A stretch of 64,000 nt of DNA from Sphaerolaimus hirsutus (GCA_964036195.1 OZ038460.1:19245526-19309525), one strand, 5' to 3'. Positions 1 through 12,036 are shown, counted from the stretch's first letter. Program-made: numbers and translations. The notes: generated from the letters alone by a model not told the origin.

Positions 1-2460
1 AAATGTGGCAGATCACATGTCAGGTTATGTGTCACTTTACATCCCATGTGTGCTTATGTATTTACAATCTGCAGTATACTTATCAACCTGAAAATTCATA
101 TTTTGATGGATCAAGTCAGCTTAACACTTGTGCAACAACTTCAATTATATTGATGAGTGAGATCCAACAAATGGCACCATTGCCAGGACTCTATTCCATT
201 ATCACAGGAACAAACACTTTATTCACTAATGTCACTCTCACTTGGCATTGGCATGCAAAAACATGTTTGAGACTTGCAAACCACACCTTTCCACACGTAA
301 AATGGATAAAAACAAACCCATCAGGATGTTAACTGGCCTGGATGAAAAGTGGGACAATTCCCATCTTATTTAACACATGGTGTGCACATTTGGCACGTGT
401 CACAAGACAAGTGAACGGCACACTCCACCACACTTCATTCATCAGGCATTGTTATACAACTTTGAAAGTCCACTTTCACTCATTCTTTCAACCATCCATT
501 TGCATGGTGATTTTACACAGATCGCATATAAAACCAAAAATTACCCTGATGCAAAAATCTCAATATGGGTGAAATTTATACACATTTTCGCTCGGCTTTT
601 TTTATGAAAATATGCTAACTTTCTTTGTATAGCGTTCGGACAGGTCAGTATAGATTTATTTAATTAGGGGTGTATATTTTGTGTAAATAACTTTTTGTGT
701 GTGTGCTCTTTACTAAATACAAAGTGTTAACTGATCCTAGTGAAAAAAGTCTGACTAATTTAGTTAGGTGTAAGTTTGAGTCGAAAATAGAAGCCATGTA
801 CTCTGTCAAAAGTGATTTATTATGTGGCCCATAAAGTTTAGCTGTGAGAAAAGGCTAAAAAAGTGTCAAATAAGCAGAATTTGGCGGAGATATGACACTT
901 GACAGATCCATTATTTCTAGGATCACATCACATGTTGAACAAGCTTCTATTTTTATCAAAACATGTTTTTATAAATATTTACTTTGCATAGTTGTTTTTA
1001 TGATAAAAATGCTATTGCACTGTATATAATTTTACATAAAGTCACATGTTCAGTTATTTGCTACAACTGTATTTGCAGTGAAATATGGGTAACCATTTTT
1101 TATAATGGGTAACTATAACTTATGCATAGGACTGACTCAACGTTTAAGAAATGTAATGCATTTGTCAATTTGACTTAGATCATAGGTAATTTGTCTGCTT
1201 TACCTATTTACATAACTTAACCACTCATTACTCATTTTATACAGCAAAAAAGTTAGTAATGGACCGCGTGCTTCATACGGAATGTCATTTCGAATGGAAA
1301 TAGTACGATAATATGAAAAATCTTTTATTAATTTTTCCAACAGGGAAAGCAATGTATTCTTTGAAAAAATGAAAAATGGTAGATTATTCAGATGGATTAC
1401 GGTAGCTTTCAGTTCGAAATGTTCAGTCTACTGATGTTGTGCAGTAGAAGCAATAAAACATGATAAATTACCATCGTTCTTTTATTATAAAAGGATGTCA
1501 CTTCACCACTATCCACACTAATTGTCCCATTTCAAATGTTATATTATTGCCAAACTTAATAGCTTATTGAAAAGAAACAACAGAGTTTGAAATATAGCCC
1601 CCCATTATAAACGATGGCAAACTGTCTAAAAAAGTATTTAAAGTTTTCCGTCACATGTTAAAATAATGTTATAATCTTTCCCAAAATATGTTGCCATTTT
1701 CATTTTCACACTTTCGAATTATAATTTTTTTTAAATAGTTTTGGAATTTTCGAATTTTTAATCACTGGACTCAGGTCATGTTTAATGTTTGATACTTTCT
1801 AATTTTTTGCAACAACTTAGCAGCTGCTTAGCATATCATCTTCACTAGTTTTTAGTTAATTTTTCCATCAAAAATTCACCGCGACGCATTTTTTTTGTTG
1901 CAGGTAGGATTACATTCGAATTACGAGGGCTAAAATTGACAAAAATGTCGAATTCCCCACACCAAAATATTCAACTTTTCGATTAAAAAAATACTATATT
2001 ATAGTATGCTCGTTTCTTTCTGCGAAAAACTTTTTTCGCAAATTATTTCGAATTTTCGAATCAAATTTTTGCATCGCCGCGCATTATATATAGCACAGCT
2101 GTTCCACTGCCCGCCTAAAAACATAAAATAAAAATATGATTGTCCAAACCACACTGTGACTAGCTATACTCTTATTTCTTGCATTGTTGTTTTTCTAGCT
2201 TGAAATGTCACACCTAAAACATATGAAATTCACTTTCGTAAGGTCCTTGACTAGCCAAATTTTTTTTAGTGCCAACAAGCCAAAAATGACTAGCCAAGGC
2301 AAAGGTTCATCTGTCTTTTACTGTCAATTTAATTTAGCGCCCCTTCAACGAGCGAATTCTTAGTTCCTCGTTTTTAGACATATTGTGTATAAACATTTTT
2401 GCCCGCAATTTCAAGATGTTGGTCGATATTTTCCTGAAGTTTGTTGTACATGTTTGCAAA
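1..2460. other. Gene-free AT-rich stretch
   Basis: I see no exon-like GC-rich block, no conserved protein motif and no well-bounded transposon here. Open frames are short and of ordinary AT-rich composition. Near 1700-2060 the sequence is rich in TTCGAATTTTCGAA-type palindromic text, also seen near 18070-18310, which suggests an old, eroded repeat. Confidence 0.5.
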
Positions 2461-3185
2461 TACCGTATTACCTCGAAATACCCCCATGGGGGTTTATTAT
2501 TTCTCCAGCAAAATTTGAGGGGGGGTTAATTCGAGGGGGGGTTTTATTAATTCGCCAGAAATTTTCGTGAAATTCATAGTAAGATACATGCGTTTTCTTA
2601 CACAAAAACGGTAATAAATGAGAGAAATTATGTTATATTGGGGCCTTAGATGTATTTACATCTGTACACAAATGAGCGTATAAGTGTAGCTGCGATTAGG
2701 GTGTCAAATTTCCGTTTCCGTTTTCCGTTTCCGCCTTTCCGCAGGAAAAATTTTTACCTTTCCGTTTTCCGTTTTCCGGCAGCTGAAATTTTTTTACCTT
2801 TCCATTTTCTGTTTTCCAGCAGCTGAAAATTTTTTACCTTTCCGTTTTCCGTTTTCCGCTGAGTGAAATTTGTTTGCCTTTCCGTTTTCCGTTTTCCGGC
2901 AGAAATTTTTTTTTACCTTTCCGTTTTCCGTTTTCCGTAAAGTGAAAAATTTTTGCCTTTACGTTTTCCGTTTTCCGTAAAATAAGTTTTTTGACACCCT
3001 AGCTGCGATGCAGATAAATAGTAATAAATACATCATGTACATTGCATACATGATGTACATCATTCCGGAGGGGGGGGGGTATTTCGAGGGGGGTTTATTA
3101 TTTCCCCAGCCCATTTTGAGGGGGGGGGGGTTAATTCGAGGGGGGGGGGTTAATTCAAGGGGGGATAATTCGAGGTAATACGGTA
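2461..3185. mobile_element. Family A MITE, wide form, with a nested family J element
   Basis: The ends are inverted copies of each other (TACCGTATTACCTCGAAATA at the left, its reverse complement at the right). Inside are long G and C runs separated by short text such as TTTATTATTT. The same subfamily recurs at 22401-22824. A family J element interrupts it at 2697-3001. There is no coding capacity, so it would need a transposase in trans. Confidence 0.75.
2697..3001. mobile_element. Family J hAT-like element with exact 8-bp target duplication
   Basis: It begins TAGGGTGTCAAATTT and ends with GACACCCTA in inverse. The interior is an array of TTTCCGTTTTCCG units. GCTGCGAT lies immediately before (2689-2696) and after (3002-3009), an 8-bp target-site duplication typical of hAT insertions. 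Its host is a family A element, so the order of insertion is known. Confidence 0.85.
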
Positions 3186-3271
3186 CATAATTTCGCGAGT
3201 GGTTAGGTGACCAGAAAATTGGTGAGTGATTGGTAAAGTTAAAGTGACAATTAAAATGACAATAATTGTCG

Positions 3272-3540
3272 TAAATATTTCCTCGAAATACCCTCAGGTG
3301 GGTCTGAGCGATCTTAGTAAAAAATAAACCTCGTTACATTAGTACAGGGCTTATAAATGCCATCAACATACCTAAATCCATAATTTTATCATTTTCTACG
3401 TCTTCGTAAATACGTTACAAACAGCGAATAAGTACTGGTATATCAAAAAATTCAGGCTAAATAATACCCCCTTCGAAATACTACCCTCAAAATTTTTACC
3501 CTGAAAAAATCCTCTGGGATATTTCGAGGAAATACGGTAA
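3272..3540. mobile_element. Family A MITE
   Basis: ATTTCCTCGAAATACCC at the left is answered by the inverse ATTTCGAGGAAATACGGTA at the right, with AT-rich filler between. No coding potential. Confidence 0.6.
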
Positions 3541-3682
3541 ATCGGTGCAACTTTTCACTTAAAAGTTAATTTGCCACTTGAACTACCACACACAACATTA
3601 TTCACCACTTACCACTTTTTGACACCTATCCATGATAAATGGAATCACAAAGTACACTACACGTAGTGCCATTAATTCTCAC

Positions 3683-3927
3683 TACCGTATTTTCTCGAAA
3701 TACGCCCCCCCCCCTCAAAATAGCCACTATGATTTTATATAGGTCTCTTATCCGTGGCAGTTATTGTTGCATTTTACTACGTCTGCATACGTTACAAACA
3801 ACAAATTAGCACTGGGAGTTCAAAAAATTTCTGGCGATAAAATAAGCCCCCCCCCCTCGTTTAACCCTCTTCAAAATTTTCAGTCTGAAGCGATCACCCC
3901 CGGGGGGTATTTCGAGGAAATACGGTA
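3683..3927. mobile_element. Family A MITE
   Basis: It opens with TACCGTATTTTCTCGAAATA and closes with TATTTCGAGGAAATACGGTA. Poly-C blocks sit just inside both ends. The TA at each edge fits a TA target duplication. Confidence 0.7.
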
Positions 3928-4051
3928 GATTAGTAATAAGCTTTGCCTACATGAACTCGTTATTGATTGGATCTTTGCCACAATGAGACATCAGAAACTA
4001 CTCGCAGCAAAAGAATTTTCTATTTGTGTGTATGGAATGCACGTATGTATC

Positions 4052-4400
4052 CACCGTATTTGTTAGAATAAACCTTCCCAAACGAATAATCCCCCCCCCG
4101 TTAGAGAAGTTGTGGGAAAAATCCCCAAATTTTCTCCAAACATTATGCAGACAACGAATTCAATGTAATTTTTTTTATAATTTATGTCTTTGCCGCTGAC
4201 CTACGTACTGCGCAATTTCCACCGAAATCTACCATAACCGATCCGAATATAAAGCCAAAGTTTACCTAATAACATTTGCATTACGCTTCTGATAATATGC
4301 TGTTTTTTAAACTAAAAATCACTCCGCTTGAATAATTCTTCCACCTAAAATTCCGCTGGCGAAAAATGATCTACGGGGGTATTTCGAGGAAATACAGTAT
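4052..4400. mobile_element. Family A MITE, diverged
   Basis: The left end (ACCGTATTTGTTAGAATAAAC) has drifted while the right end (TATTTCGAGGAAATACAGTA) is well kept. It lies next to another copy at 4409-4823. Confidence 0.5.
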
Positions 4401-4408
4401 TTATGTAT

Positions 4409-4823
4409 ATCGTATTTCCTCGGAATACCCCCTTGAATAACCCACCCCCCTCGAAATACCCCCAGGTCATTTCGAGCTGAGGAAAAAATAAACCCCCTCG
4501 AAATACCCCCCCCCTTCTGGAATGATGTATTTACATCACGTAAATATGCAATGTATTTACATGATATATTTTAGTGCCAGTTTGCATCGCTTCGTCAGCT
4601 ACACATTTACTAAATAGTTCGCGTAGTGATGTAAATACGTTGAATGTCCAAATATATCCTATTTGGACACACTATTTACCGGTTTTGAGCATGTAAAACC
4701 CTATTTTTTACTATGAATTTTTCGAAAATTTCTGACGAAACAATAACCCCCTCGAAACACCCCCTCAAAACTTTCACTCTGAAAAAAATAAACCTCTGGG
4801 GGTATTTAGAGGAAATACGGTAG
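4409..4823. mobile_element. Family A MITE
   Basis: The ends CGTATTTCCTCGGAATACCC and TATTTAGAGGAAATACGG are inverted. The interior has ATGTATTTACATGATATAT-like palindromes near 4540 that also occur in the copies at 3030, 22680 and 38800, marking one subfamily. Confidence 0.65.
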
Positions 4824-6165
4824 TTACCTATATATATTCACAATGTACATAAATGGATTCACAGTAAGTATCGTTCACCATGTTTGCCTGAAGCCACGCC
4901 AGAGGCAAAGACATGAATTTATAATTGAGACTATCACTAAGCATTACAGAGCTAACTGAATTTAGACACGTGAATACATTAGACATTTGTCTTTTGGCCA
5001 TATGATATTTGAGTTGATGAAAAGATTATTTTTCATGTTCAAACTGAACTATGTTGGATTTAAGTGGTTATCTGACATAAATACCTATCTCTACCTCAGA
5101 AATCAGTAGACAATGTAGGTTTAGTCAACTGACAGTACACCTTACAATTAAATCTACCATATTCCATCTGAATAAACGAACAAACATTGAACCAATTGTT
5201 CGTCACATTATACCGCTCCCACTTTTGGTTTATTTGGAGTACATTTTTACGTGACTTTATTCCTCAAAATATGGTATCATTTATTGTAAAGCTATGGTAT
5301 TAAATTATGGTAGGATTGTCTGCATACTGAAACGGTCCGCCGAGTTATACGTACACACAATTTGCAGGCATCACTTTTTTCAACTTTTTAATTAATAATT
5401 ATTGATTTCTCCACGTTTTTGTATATTTTCTCCGCCAATGTGGGTGTGGTTTTTCGGCTTTCACGGTCACGGATGGATGAGAGCAGGTGTCCATCGCACA
5501 ACTGAACACATATTTATTTATAAGACTAACGAATGCAGAAAAGTGGTTTTAATTTTTAAGTGTTTTTTATCCAATATTACTTTTCGATTTATTTCAAAAA
5601 TTAATTTTCAAATTTTCGAATCTGAAAAAAGACAATTTCATCGTTTATGTCCTAAAATACTTAACACGACATTTTACAGGGTGCGGGACTGTCACTCACA
5701 TCCAAAAAATCAATCCGAAAAATTTAGTTCCGAAATCTCAGTTCCATTTGAACCCCATACGCGCCCTATAATCACGCTTCTATAGTGTTGTATATAGCCG
5801 CCAATCCGATTTTAGCAGTTCAGACAGCCGCGGAGTAGTTCGCTGCTCATACAAAGAAAAGCATTAGGCATGTTTTTCGATAAGCTGCATCGCTGGAAAA
5901 TTGCCAAAAATGCGTCTAGGCGACAAGGAAGGAAGGAAATTTCACTTGACGCGAGATTTTTTTGTCGATAATTTTTATTTTAAAAAAATTGTAAAATTTC
6001 CAAAAATCGCCCGCCGACGCATCAAAAATATGGATGCTTCGAGCACCAGAACTGCGACCAACAATGCACTTCAGAACAAATTTCCTCCAAGCAAATGTGG
6101 GTGCACTTTTCTTGGAGGGGATGGGGGAGGGGGCTGCACGGATTCAAGTACATATATATGCATGC
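4824..6165. other. Gene-free stretch
   Basis: No recognisable gene. Near 5290-5350 there is a fragment of the family F terminus (GGTCCGCCGAGTTATACG). The open frame at 5402-5785 has no detectable domain and a composition like its surroundings, so I do not call it. Confidence 0.4.
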
Positions 6166-6505
6166 TGGACAGGGACCAGTCCCAAACCTTGTAAAAGACC
6201 CTGTAAAATGTCAAAAGTTATGTGAAAGACCCTGTAAAATGTCAAAAGTCATGTAAAAGGCGCTGTAAAATGTCAATTGTCAAGTTCCACGTAAAATGTC
6301 AAAAGTCAACGTGCGTTTGCCATTTTCCAGCAAATTTTACTGACTTTTGACACTTTGCATATGACATGGTACAGGCCCTTTTACATGACTTTTGATATCT
6401 ACAGAGAATTCGACATTTTACAGGGCCCTTTATGTGATTTTTGACATTTTACAAGGAACTTGACATTTTACAAGATTTTTTTATAGGATCTGGGATTGGC
6501 GCCTG
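6165..6505. mobile_element. Family B MITE (CCTGTAAAATGTC arrays)
   Basis: The left half carries CAGTCCCAAACCTTGTAAAA followed by repeats of CCTGTAAAATGTCAAAAGT. The right half carries the inverse (ACATTTTACAGG and GGATCTGGGATTGGCGCCTG). The whole folds as a long imperfect hairpin and codes for nothing. Confidence 0.65.
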
Positions 6506-6769
6506 TAAGCTGCTGCAGTCGCTCTGTGCTTATAATTCAATTTCAAGTATGGATGTTACAAAAATGCAGAAAATCTGCGTGCGTTTGCATGCTGGAGGTC
6601 CAAATGAACGCGTTAGAAGAACTGATGTATTTTGTCGCATTTTGCTGCAGTTTTTGCTTTTTTTTTCTTTTTTCGTTGGCGAGCTTTCCTTTGCTGATTT
6701 TTTTGTAGTTTTTGTGAGAAATTATATTTTTGTGGGATGGTCGAATATCTGAATTGATATTAGACTAGG

Positions 6770-7019
6770 TATACTCGGCGTACATGATACTCTGCCGTCG
6801 CACTGATTTATGTCTCGTGTTGGAAGGGTGCCAATGATTGTTAAGTCATGCGATTTCCGTAAAAAGATGAAAAAATTCATCGATGTGAATATGTAAATGA
6901 ATAACATTATAACAACAATCAATTTTGTCATCTTTTTATGAAACTCGCACGCGCTAACCGTCGTTGGCACACTTCCAGCGGGAACCACGCGTGCAGGGGG
7001 TAAAGTAACCAGAGTGTAT
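6770..7019. mobile_element. Family F1 MITE
   Basis: It begins TATACTCGGCG. The body matches the reverse complement of 52506-52757 almost throughout (shared text includes AAATCGCATGA-type and GTGCCAACGATGG-type segments). Two opposite-strand copies 46 kb apart, one of them in a RYBP intron, show real dispersal. Confidence 0.7.
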
Positions 7020-7026
7020 CGTATTT

Positions 7027-7274
7027 CCTCGAAATACCCCCAGTAGGTTTATTTTTTCCTCGAAATACCCCCAGGAGGTTTATTTTTTCCTCGAAATACC
7101 CCCAGGAGGTTTATTTTTTCCTCGAAATACCCCCAGGAGGTTTATTTTTTCCTCGAAATACCCCCAGGGGGTTTATTATTTCCTCGAAATACCCCCAGGA
7201 GGTTTATAATTTCCTTGAAATACCCCCAGGAGGTTTATTATTTCCTCGAAATACCCCCAGGAGGTTAATCATTT
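7027..7274. repeat. Eight-unit, 31-bp tandem array inside a family A element
   Basis: The unit CCTCGAAATACCCCCAGG plus AGGTTTATTTTTT starts at 7027, 7058, 7089, 7120, 7151, 7182, 7213 and 7244, exactly 31 bp apart each time. Units differ by few bases. The unit is the sub-terminal text of family A, so the array is a local amplification of a transposon end. Confidence 0.9.
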
Positions 7275-8061
7275 CGCCAGCAATATTTGAGGGGGATTAT
7301 TTCAGGGGCTTATTCAAGGGTGTGGGTTATTATTTCGCCAGAAATTTTCGTGAAGGACCATAGTAAATAATAGACTTCAACATATCGAAACTGGTTATAA
7401 TTGAGACAAAACAGGATTTATGTGGACATATATAGGTAGGTATACATCTAACAGAAACTAGTGGGTATAGGTATGTGGAACTGCAATGCAAATTGGCAGC
7501 AATTGAAACATCACGTACATTGCACACATGATGTACATCGTTCAAGACGTATTTGGGGGTGGGATTATTTCCCCAGGCCGTATCAGACCAGGGGCCAGAT
7601 TTAATTCTCCCTACAGATTTGTAGGGTAGGGCGTACGCCCGATAGATTTTTTAAAGTTCAGCCGCAACGACGCACATGCACCGAGAGCAAGGCGGTTTGT
7701 AAAATATACGAAACCATCCCTTAAGGTCGCCGATATTGCAATATGACGTATATCACTTCGATTTTGGCACGGAAATCATGATTTCGTCATTTCTTGGCCG
7801 TCGGCCAATTTTTTATTCTATTTTGTCGGGCGGGTTACTCGCATAAATCGCGCTTTTGTGTAGTCAGGTGGTCACTTTTTTAGTGTTCACTGTCTGCAAC
7901 CGAAACCATGAGGGCAGCGACAAGAAAGAAATGCATGCACGAGCGTACAAAAGCGCGACTTATGCAAGTAACCTGCCCGACAAAATAAAATAAAAAGCGA
8001 ATTGACAGACGGCCAAGAAATGATGAAAAAGTGATTTCCGGGCCAAAATCGAAGCGATATA

Positions 8062-8673
8062 CAGTTGTCCCCGGGTTAACGGTTCCCCCGGTTTTAGGGT
8101 TCCCCGGGTCAATGGGTGGAATTGTGAAAACCGGGGACATGTGTGAATAAAATTCCCCGGATTGAAGGTTTCCCCGCATTCCCGGTTATCGGGTGGAATT
8201 TTGAAGAAAAAAAACTGCACCTTTATATACAAAATAACTTCAGTTATTGGGTATTTTGAGTATCAAAGGGCCCACACCCGCTAGTTGACATCGACACTAA
8301 ATGTCAACTGGTTCCATTCCCAATTCAAAGCTTGCGTTTGAACATCATTTATCGGCTCGTCAGCAATCTTTGAATCGGGATCGGCACCAGTTGACATTTG
8401 GTGTCGATGTCAACTAGCATGTGGGGGCCCCCAGTTACATTTCACATTTTGTGGAGGCATGATGTATTCCTCGAATACATTAGCTCAGTGAGCATAAAAA
8501 TCATCTGTGTGTATTTGTGCAACAGTGTCATTACACCATTAGGCCATTTTGCATTTACCATTCACTTAAATAAACCCAATTTTGGTATGTCACTTCCCCC
8601 GCTTATCGGGTTCCCCGCATTATAGGGTAAGTTTTCAAACTTTTTACTCCACCCGATAACCTGGGGATGACTG
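8062..8673. mobile_element. Pogo/Tigger-like MITE flanked by TA
   Basis: The ends are CAGTTGTCCCCGGG and CCTGGGGATGACTG, inverted, with TA at 8060-8061 and 8674-8675. CAG(T)-start termini with GTCCCC-type text and TA duplications are known from pogo/Tigger elements of the Tc1/mariner group. A family G element sits inside at about 8268-8431. Confidence 0.7.
8268..8431. mobile_element. Family G MITE
   Basis: GGGCCCACACCCGCTAGTTGACATC at the left is inverted at the right as GATGTCAACTAGCATGTGGGGGCCCC, with AATGTCAACTGG-type text just inside each end. Near-identical copies occur at about 60482-60640. Confidence 0.75.
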
Positions 8674-8675
8674 TA

Positions 8676-9101
8676 CCGTATTTCCTCGAAATACCCCACT
8701 CAAAATGGACACTATGAACTTAAACCCCCCCTCGAAATACCCCCCCAAAAAAAAAAAAAATTCAGTGTATAGAGAACGTAAATGACAAAGGCTGCGGTTT
8801 GTCATCTGGGTAATGCAAAACACACATAAAAACGATGACTCTGTTATGTGAGAACAGTGATTATACATCTACACACTTATACAAGTCTTTAGAGTCTTAT
8901 AAATGGCGATTTTTGTTGCATTGTCAACGTCTGCGTACGTTTCAGACGACAATTTAGTACTTGGTTTTCGGAAAAAATTCTGGCAAAATAATAACCCCCC
9001 CCCCCCTCGAAATACCCCCCTCATTTAACCCCCCCTCAAAATTCTCACTCTGAAAAAATAAACCCCCCGGGAAATTTCCCGGGTATTTCGAGGAAATATG
9101 G
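8676..9101. mobile_element. Family A MITE at a TA target
   Basis: CCGTATTTCCTCGAAATACC opens the element and the inverse TATTTCGAGGAAATATGG closes it. TA flanks it at 8674-8675 and 9102-9103. The surrounding palindrome makes both boundaries certain to the base. Confidence 0.85.
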
Positions 9102-9317
9102 TACATCATATTGCAATATCGGCGACCTTAAGGGATGGTTTCGTATATTTTACAAACCACCTTGCTCTCAATGCATGTGCGTCGATGCGGCTGAACTTTA
9201 AAAGATCTATCGGCGTACGCCCTACCCTACAAATCTGTAGGGAGAATTAAATCTGGCCCCTGGGGGCTATTTCGGGGGGGAGGTCAATTTGAGGGGGGTT
9301 ATTCAAGGAAATACGGT

Positions 9318-9700
9318 ACCGGATTACCTCGAATTAACCCCCCACTCAAAATACCCCCCCCCCTAAAATTTGGCTGAGGAAATAATATCCCCCTCGAAAT
9401 ACCCCTGTATTGAGTGTAAAGAGAATGTACACTACAAATACTGTGGTTTGTGATCTGTATGATGCAGAACACATGTTAAACCAATCACTGAGTGATGTTA
9501 GGGCAGGGTTTATGCATATGTACAGTCATATACGTCTATAAACACATAAACATCTAAGTAATTGTTTGATTTTTCTACGTCTGAGTATGTGGTATTTCAC
9601 AAAATTACTGGCAAATATCAGACCCCCCTAGAATTGACCCCCCTGAAAATTTGTTGGCGATATAATTAACCCCCTGGGGGTATTTCGAGGTAATATGGTA
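9318..9700. mobile_element. Family A MITE
   Basis: Starts ACCGGATTACCTCGAATTAACC and ends TATTTCGAGGTAATATGGTA. Long C runs are interrupted by TGAGGAAATAATA-like text. Confidence 0.6.
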
Positions 9701-10042
9701 TCTATTTATCTTGAATAAGCGTGATTTTTTTTTACATATTAACTTCCATTCTAGAAACGTGTACGTGTACTTGATAACGTCAGTAGGGTAATTTTCTACT
9801 GAAATAGCACAAATATAAATAAATTTGGCCCGACAAAAAATACAATTTCTTTGATGTCCCTAGAGTCAAAAAGTGAACAAGTTACAAGAAATGAGGGAAA
9901 CGGTAATTAAGTTACCTATCACTTAGTTTTCTTGTGACTTTCCCACCTGTCTCTAATTGGCACCCGCTTTATATTTGCTTGTATTTAGGTGCCTTAGATT
10001 TTTCAAGCTGTGCGAGTATCCATTCGAAAATCTATTTGCTTA

Positions 10043-10291
10043 TTCCGTATTCCCTCGAAATACCCCCCCCCCTCAAAATGGGCACTATGAATTTGTGGTC
10101 CGGGAAATGCATAACAGACGTTCAAAACACTGACTGTGTTACGTTAGAACATCGTTTATACCATCTACATCCTTATATAAGGCTGTAAAAACTTATAAAT
10201 GGTGGTTATTGTTGCATTTTTCACGTTTTTCTCTCAAAATAGCCACTCTGAAAAAATAAACCCCCTGGGGGTAATTCGAGGAAATACGGTA
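10043..10291. mobile_element. Family A MITE, GTTACGTTAGAACATCG subfamily
   Basis: Ends CCGTATTCCCTCGAAATACC and AATTCGAGGAAATACGGTA. The unique centre (CATAACAGACGTTC, GTTACGTTAGAACATCG, TATAAATGGTGGTTATTG) recurs in opposite orientation at 16663-16923 and 33638-33895, so this is a distinct, recently active subfamily. Confidence 0.75.
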
Positions 10292-10811
10292 TTTTAGCTA
10301 TAGGGTACCAGTCATAGTCAGAGTAAACAATAACACCAAACATATAACTCCATTTTAACAGGGGAGTTATTCCAGGGGAAGTTTTTTCCTCGCGCTCGGA
10401 ACAGGAGCTAGTTATTTGATGGGGGAGGGGGGTTATTCGAGAATATACCGTATTCAAGAAAACCCAAATGTGTCCGAGACAGATGTAGTAGCGTTGGAAA
10501 CTAGTTGAGATCAAAAATGGTTCATTCTGAATTGTTAAACACAAGTCTTTATTCTATTCAGCTGTAAACCAGCACATGAACACTTAAATACACAGAACAA
10601 CTAAACTGCGTGCATTACCTAGGTATCCTCTACATTTTGCACATTTGTTCAACATGGCAAAAGTGTTACAAACACAGCAAAAAATGGATCCGTGAAGCGT
10701 GTGGAGACGGGCTGGATGCGCGTGAAGCGGCGCGCTTCCACACGCTTCCACCAACATCACGAAAATCCCGGTGAGGAAATACGGTAAATACTTGTAAAAT
10801 TAAATTACCCA

Positions 10812-11242
10812 CACTAAATCCTCGAATAAGACCCGAGGGGAGTTATTTTTTCGTCAGAAGTTTTGGAGGGGGAAGTTATTCAAGAGGGGGAGTTATTCGA
10901 GGGGGGGGGGTATTATTTCTTGGAAACTTGGACTTAATCCGTTGTATGGATGCAGTATGTAAACTCGTGTAATTCAGGTATCTCACTGTCCAACAACAAC
11001 AAAACAATGTGTATAAACTGCAAACACATTATGTATCTGCTGTCGCTGCCCCATGCTACTATTATTTTATAGTTTTGTATTGTATCCTTTTCATGAGAGG
11101 GGGAGTTTTTTTAAGATGGAGGAGTTATTCAAGGGGGAGTTATTTTTTCCTCACCCCGCCAGCAGGGGGGACTTTTTCAAGGGGGGAGTTAATCGAGGGG
11201 GGAATTAATCGAGGGGGGTCTTATTCGAGGATTTGCGGTACC
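10812..11242. mobile_element. Family A-like element, AATCCTCGAATAAGACC ends
   Basis: CTAAATCCTCGAATAAGACC at the left is inverted at the right as GGTCTTATTCGAGGATTTGCGG. The interior is runs of GGGGGAGTTATT. Confidence 0.6.
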
Positions 11243-11269
11243 TACAAATATGCCAACGTGTCTACAACT

Positions 11270-11862
11270 TTTTTTATGGAAAACGGATATGGGAACCAAA
11301 CATTTTCTGCACTTGCCGGCAAACAGAAACGGAAAAACCTTTGCTGGTGCCGGTTCCGCAAGTGGAAAAGTTAAGAGTTAGAGAACTTTTAAGAGTTGAG
11401 TAAAATGATAAATGATAAGTTAAGAGTAAAGTTAAAAGTTAAGAGTTGAGTAAAATCATTTGTCGTTTTACCTCTTAACTCTTAAATTTACTCAAAACTT
11501 GTCATTTGTCATTTTACTCAACTCTTAAGTTTTAACTCTTAACTTTTCCACTTGCGGAACTGGCCCCTGTTTCCGGATAAAAGGAGACATAAAAAAATGA
11601 AGGGCTGGAAATCGGAAAAACGAAATTTTCGAAGAAACGGAAAAAATTGCCAAAATTTTGCTGGAAACAGAAAAATTCACACGATTGAAAAGCTGCATGC
11701 ATGTTTACCAGTTTGGCTGAAACAAAAAAAACAACAACATAAAGTTGAGCCAGAAAATGGAAAATGTGGTGGAAAAACGTAAACGGACAATTTATGACCG
11801 GAAAACAGAAACAGGAAAAAAATTCCCAGAAAAGCAGAGATGGAAAATAGAAATTTGACACC
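11270..11862. mobile_element. Family J-like element with a family C palindrome inside
   Basis: Segments rich in GGAAAAACGGAAA flank a clean family C hairpin at about 11345-11569 (GGTGCCGGTTCCGCAAGTGG at the left, its inverse at the right, AAGAGTTAAAAGT arrays inside). The right end reads TTTGACACCCTAG, the family J terminus. Confidence 0.55.
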
Positions 11863-12036
11863 CTAGTTACAGCGTGTCGAAATTCCACGCTTTTTCCCAT
11901 CGAATTCTAGTGTGCTTACATGTAATCACAGCGGCGCCGTTAGGGTTTGTAAATAGGACTGGTAATTCTCAAAAAAAATTTATAGTGACTTTCACATTCA
12001 CGTAGAAAAGATACACCACGTCAAGTGACATTTTTG

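Larger units (their letters stand above)
7589..9262. mobile_element. Family M foldback element interrupted by two later insertions
   Basis: The left arm (7589 to about 7880) begins CAGGGGCCAGATTTAATT. Its reverse complement occurs in two pieces: about 7935-8061, then 9102-9262. Between those pieces lie a pogo-like element (8062-8673) and a family A element (8676-9101), each inserted at TA. Removing both restores a continuous palindrome. The arms differ at a few bases only. No coding capacity. Confidence 0.85.

Noticed and set aside
5402-5785. A 127-codon open frame as a gene
   Set aside because: No domain or splice context, and composition equal to the flanks.
7027-7274. CRISPR array
   Set aside because: Spacing is regular, but there are no unique spacers: the whole 31-bp unit repeats. 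It also lies in eukaryotic DNA inside a MITE family.
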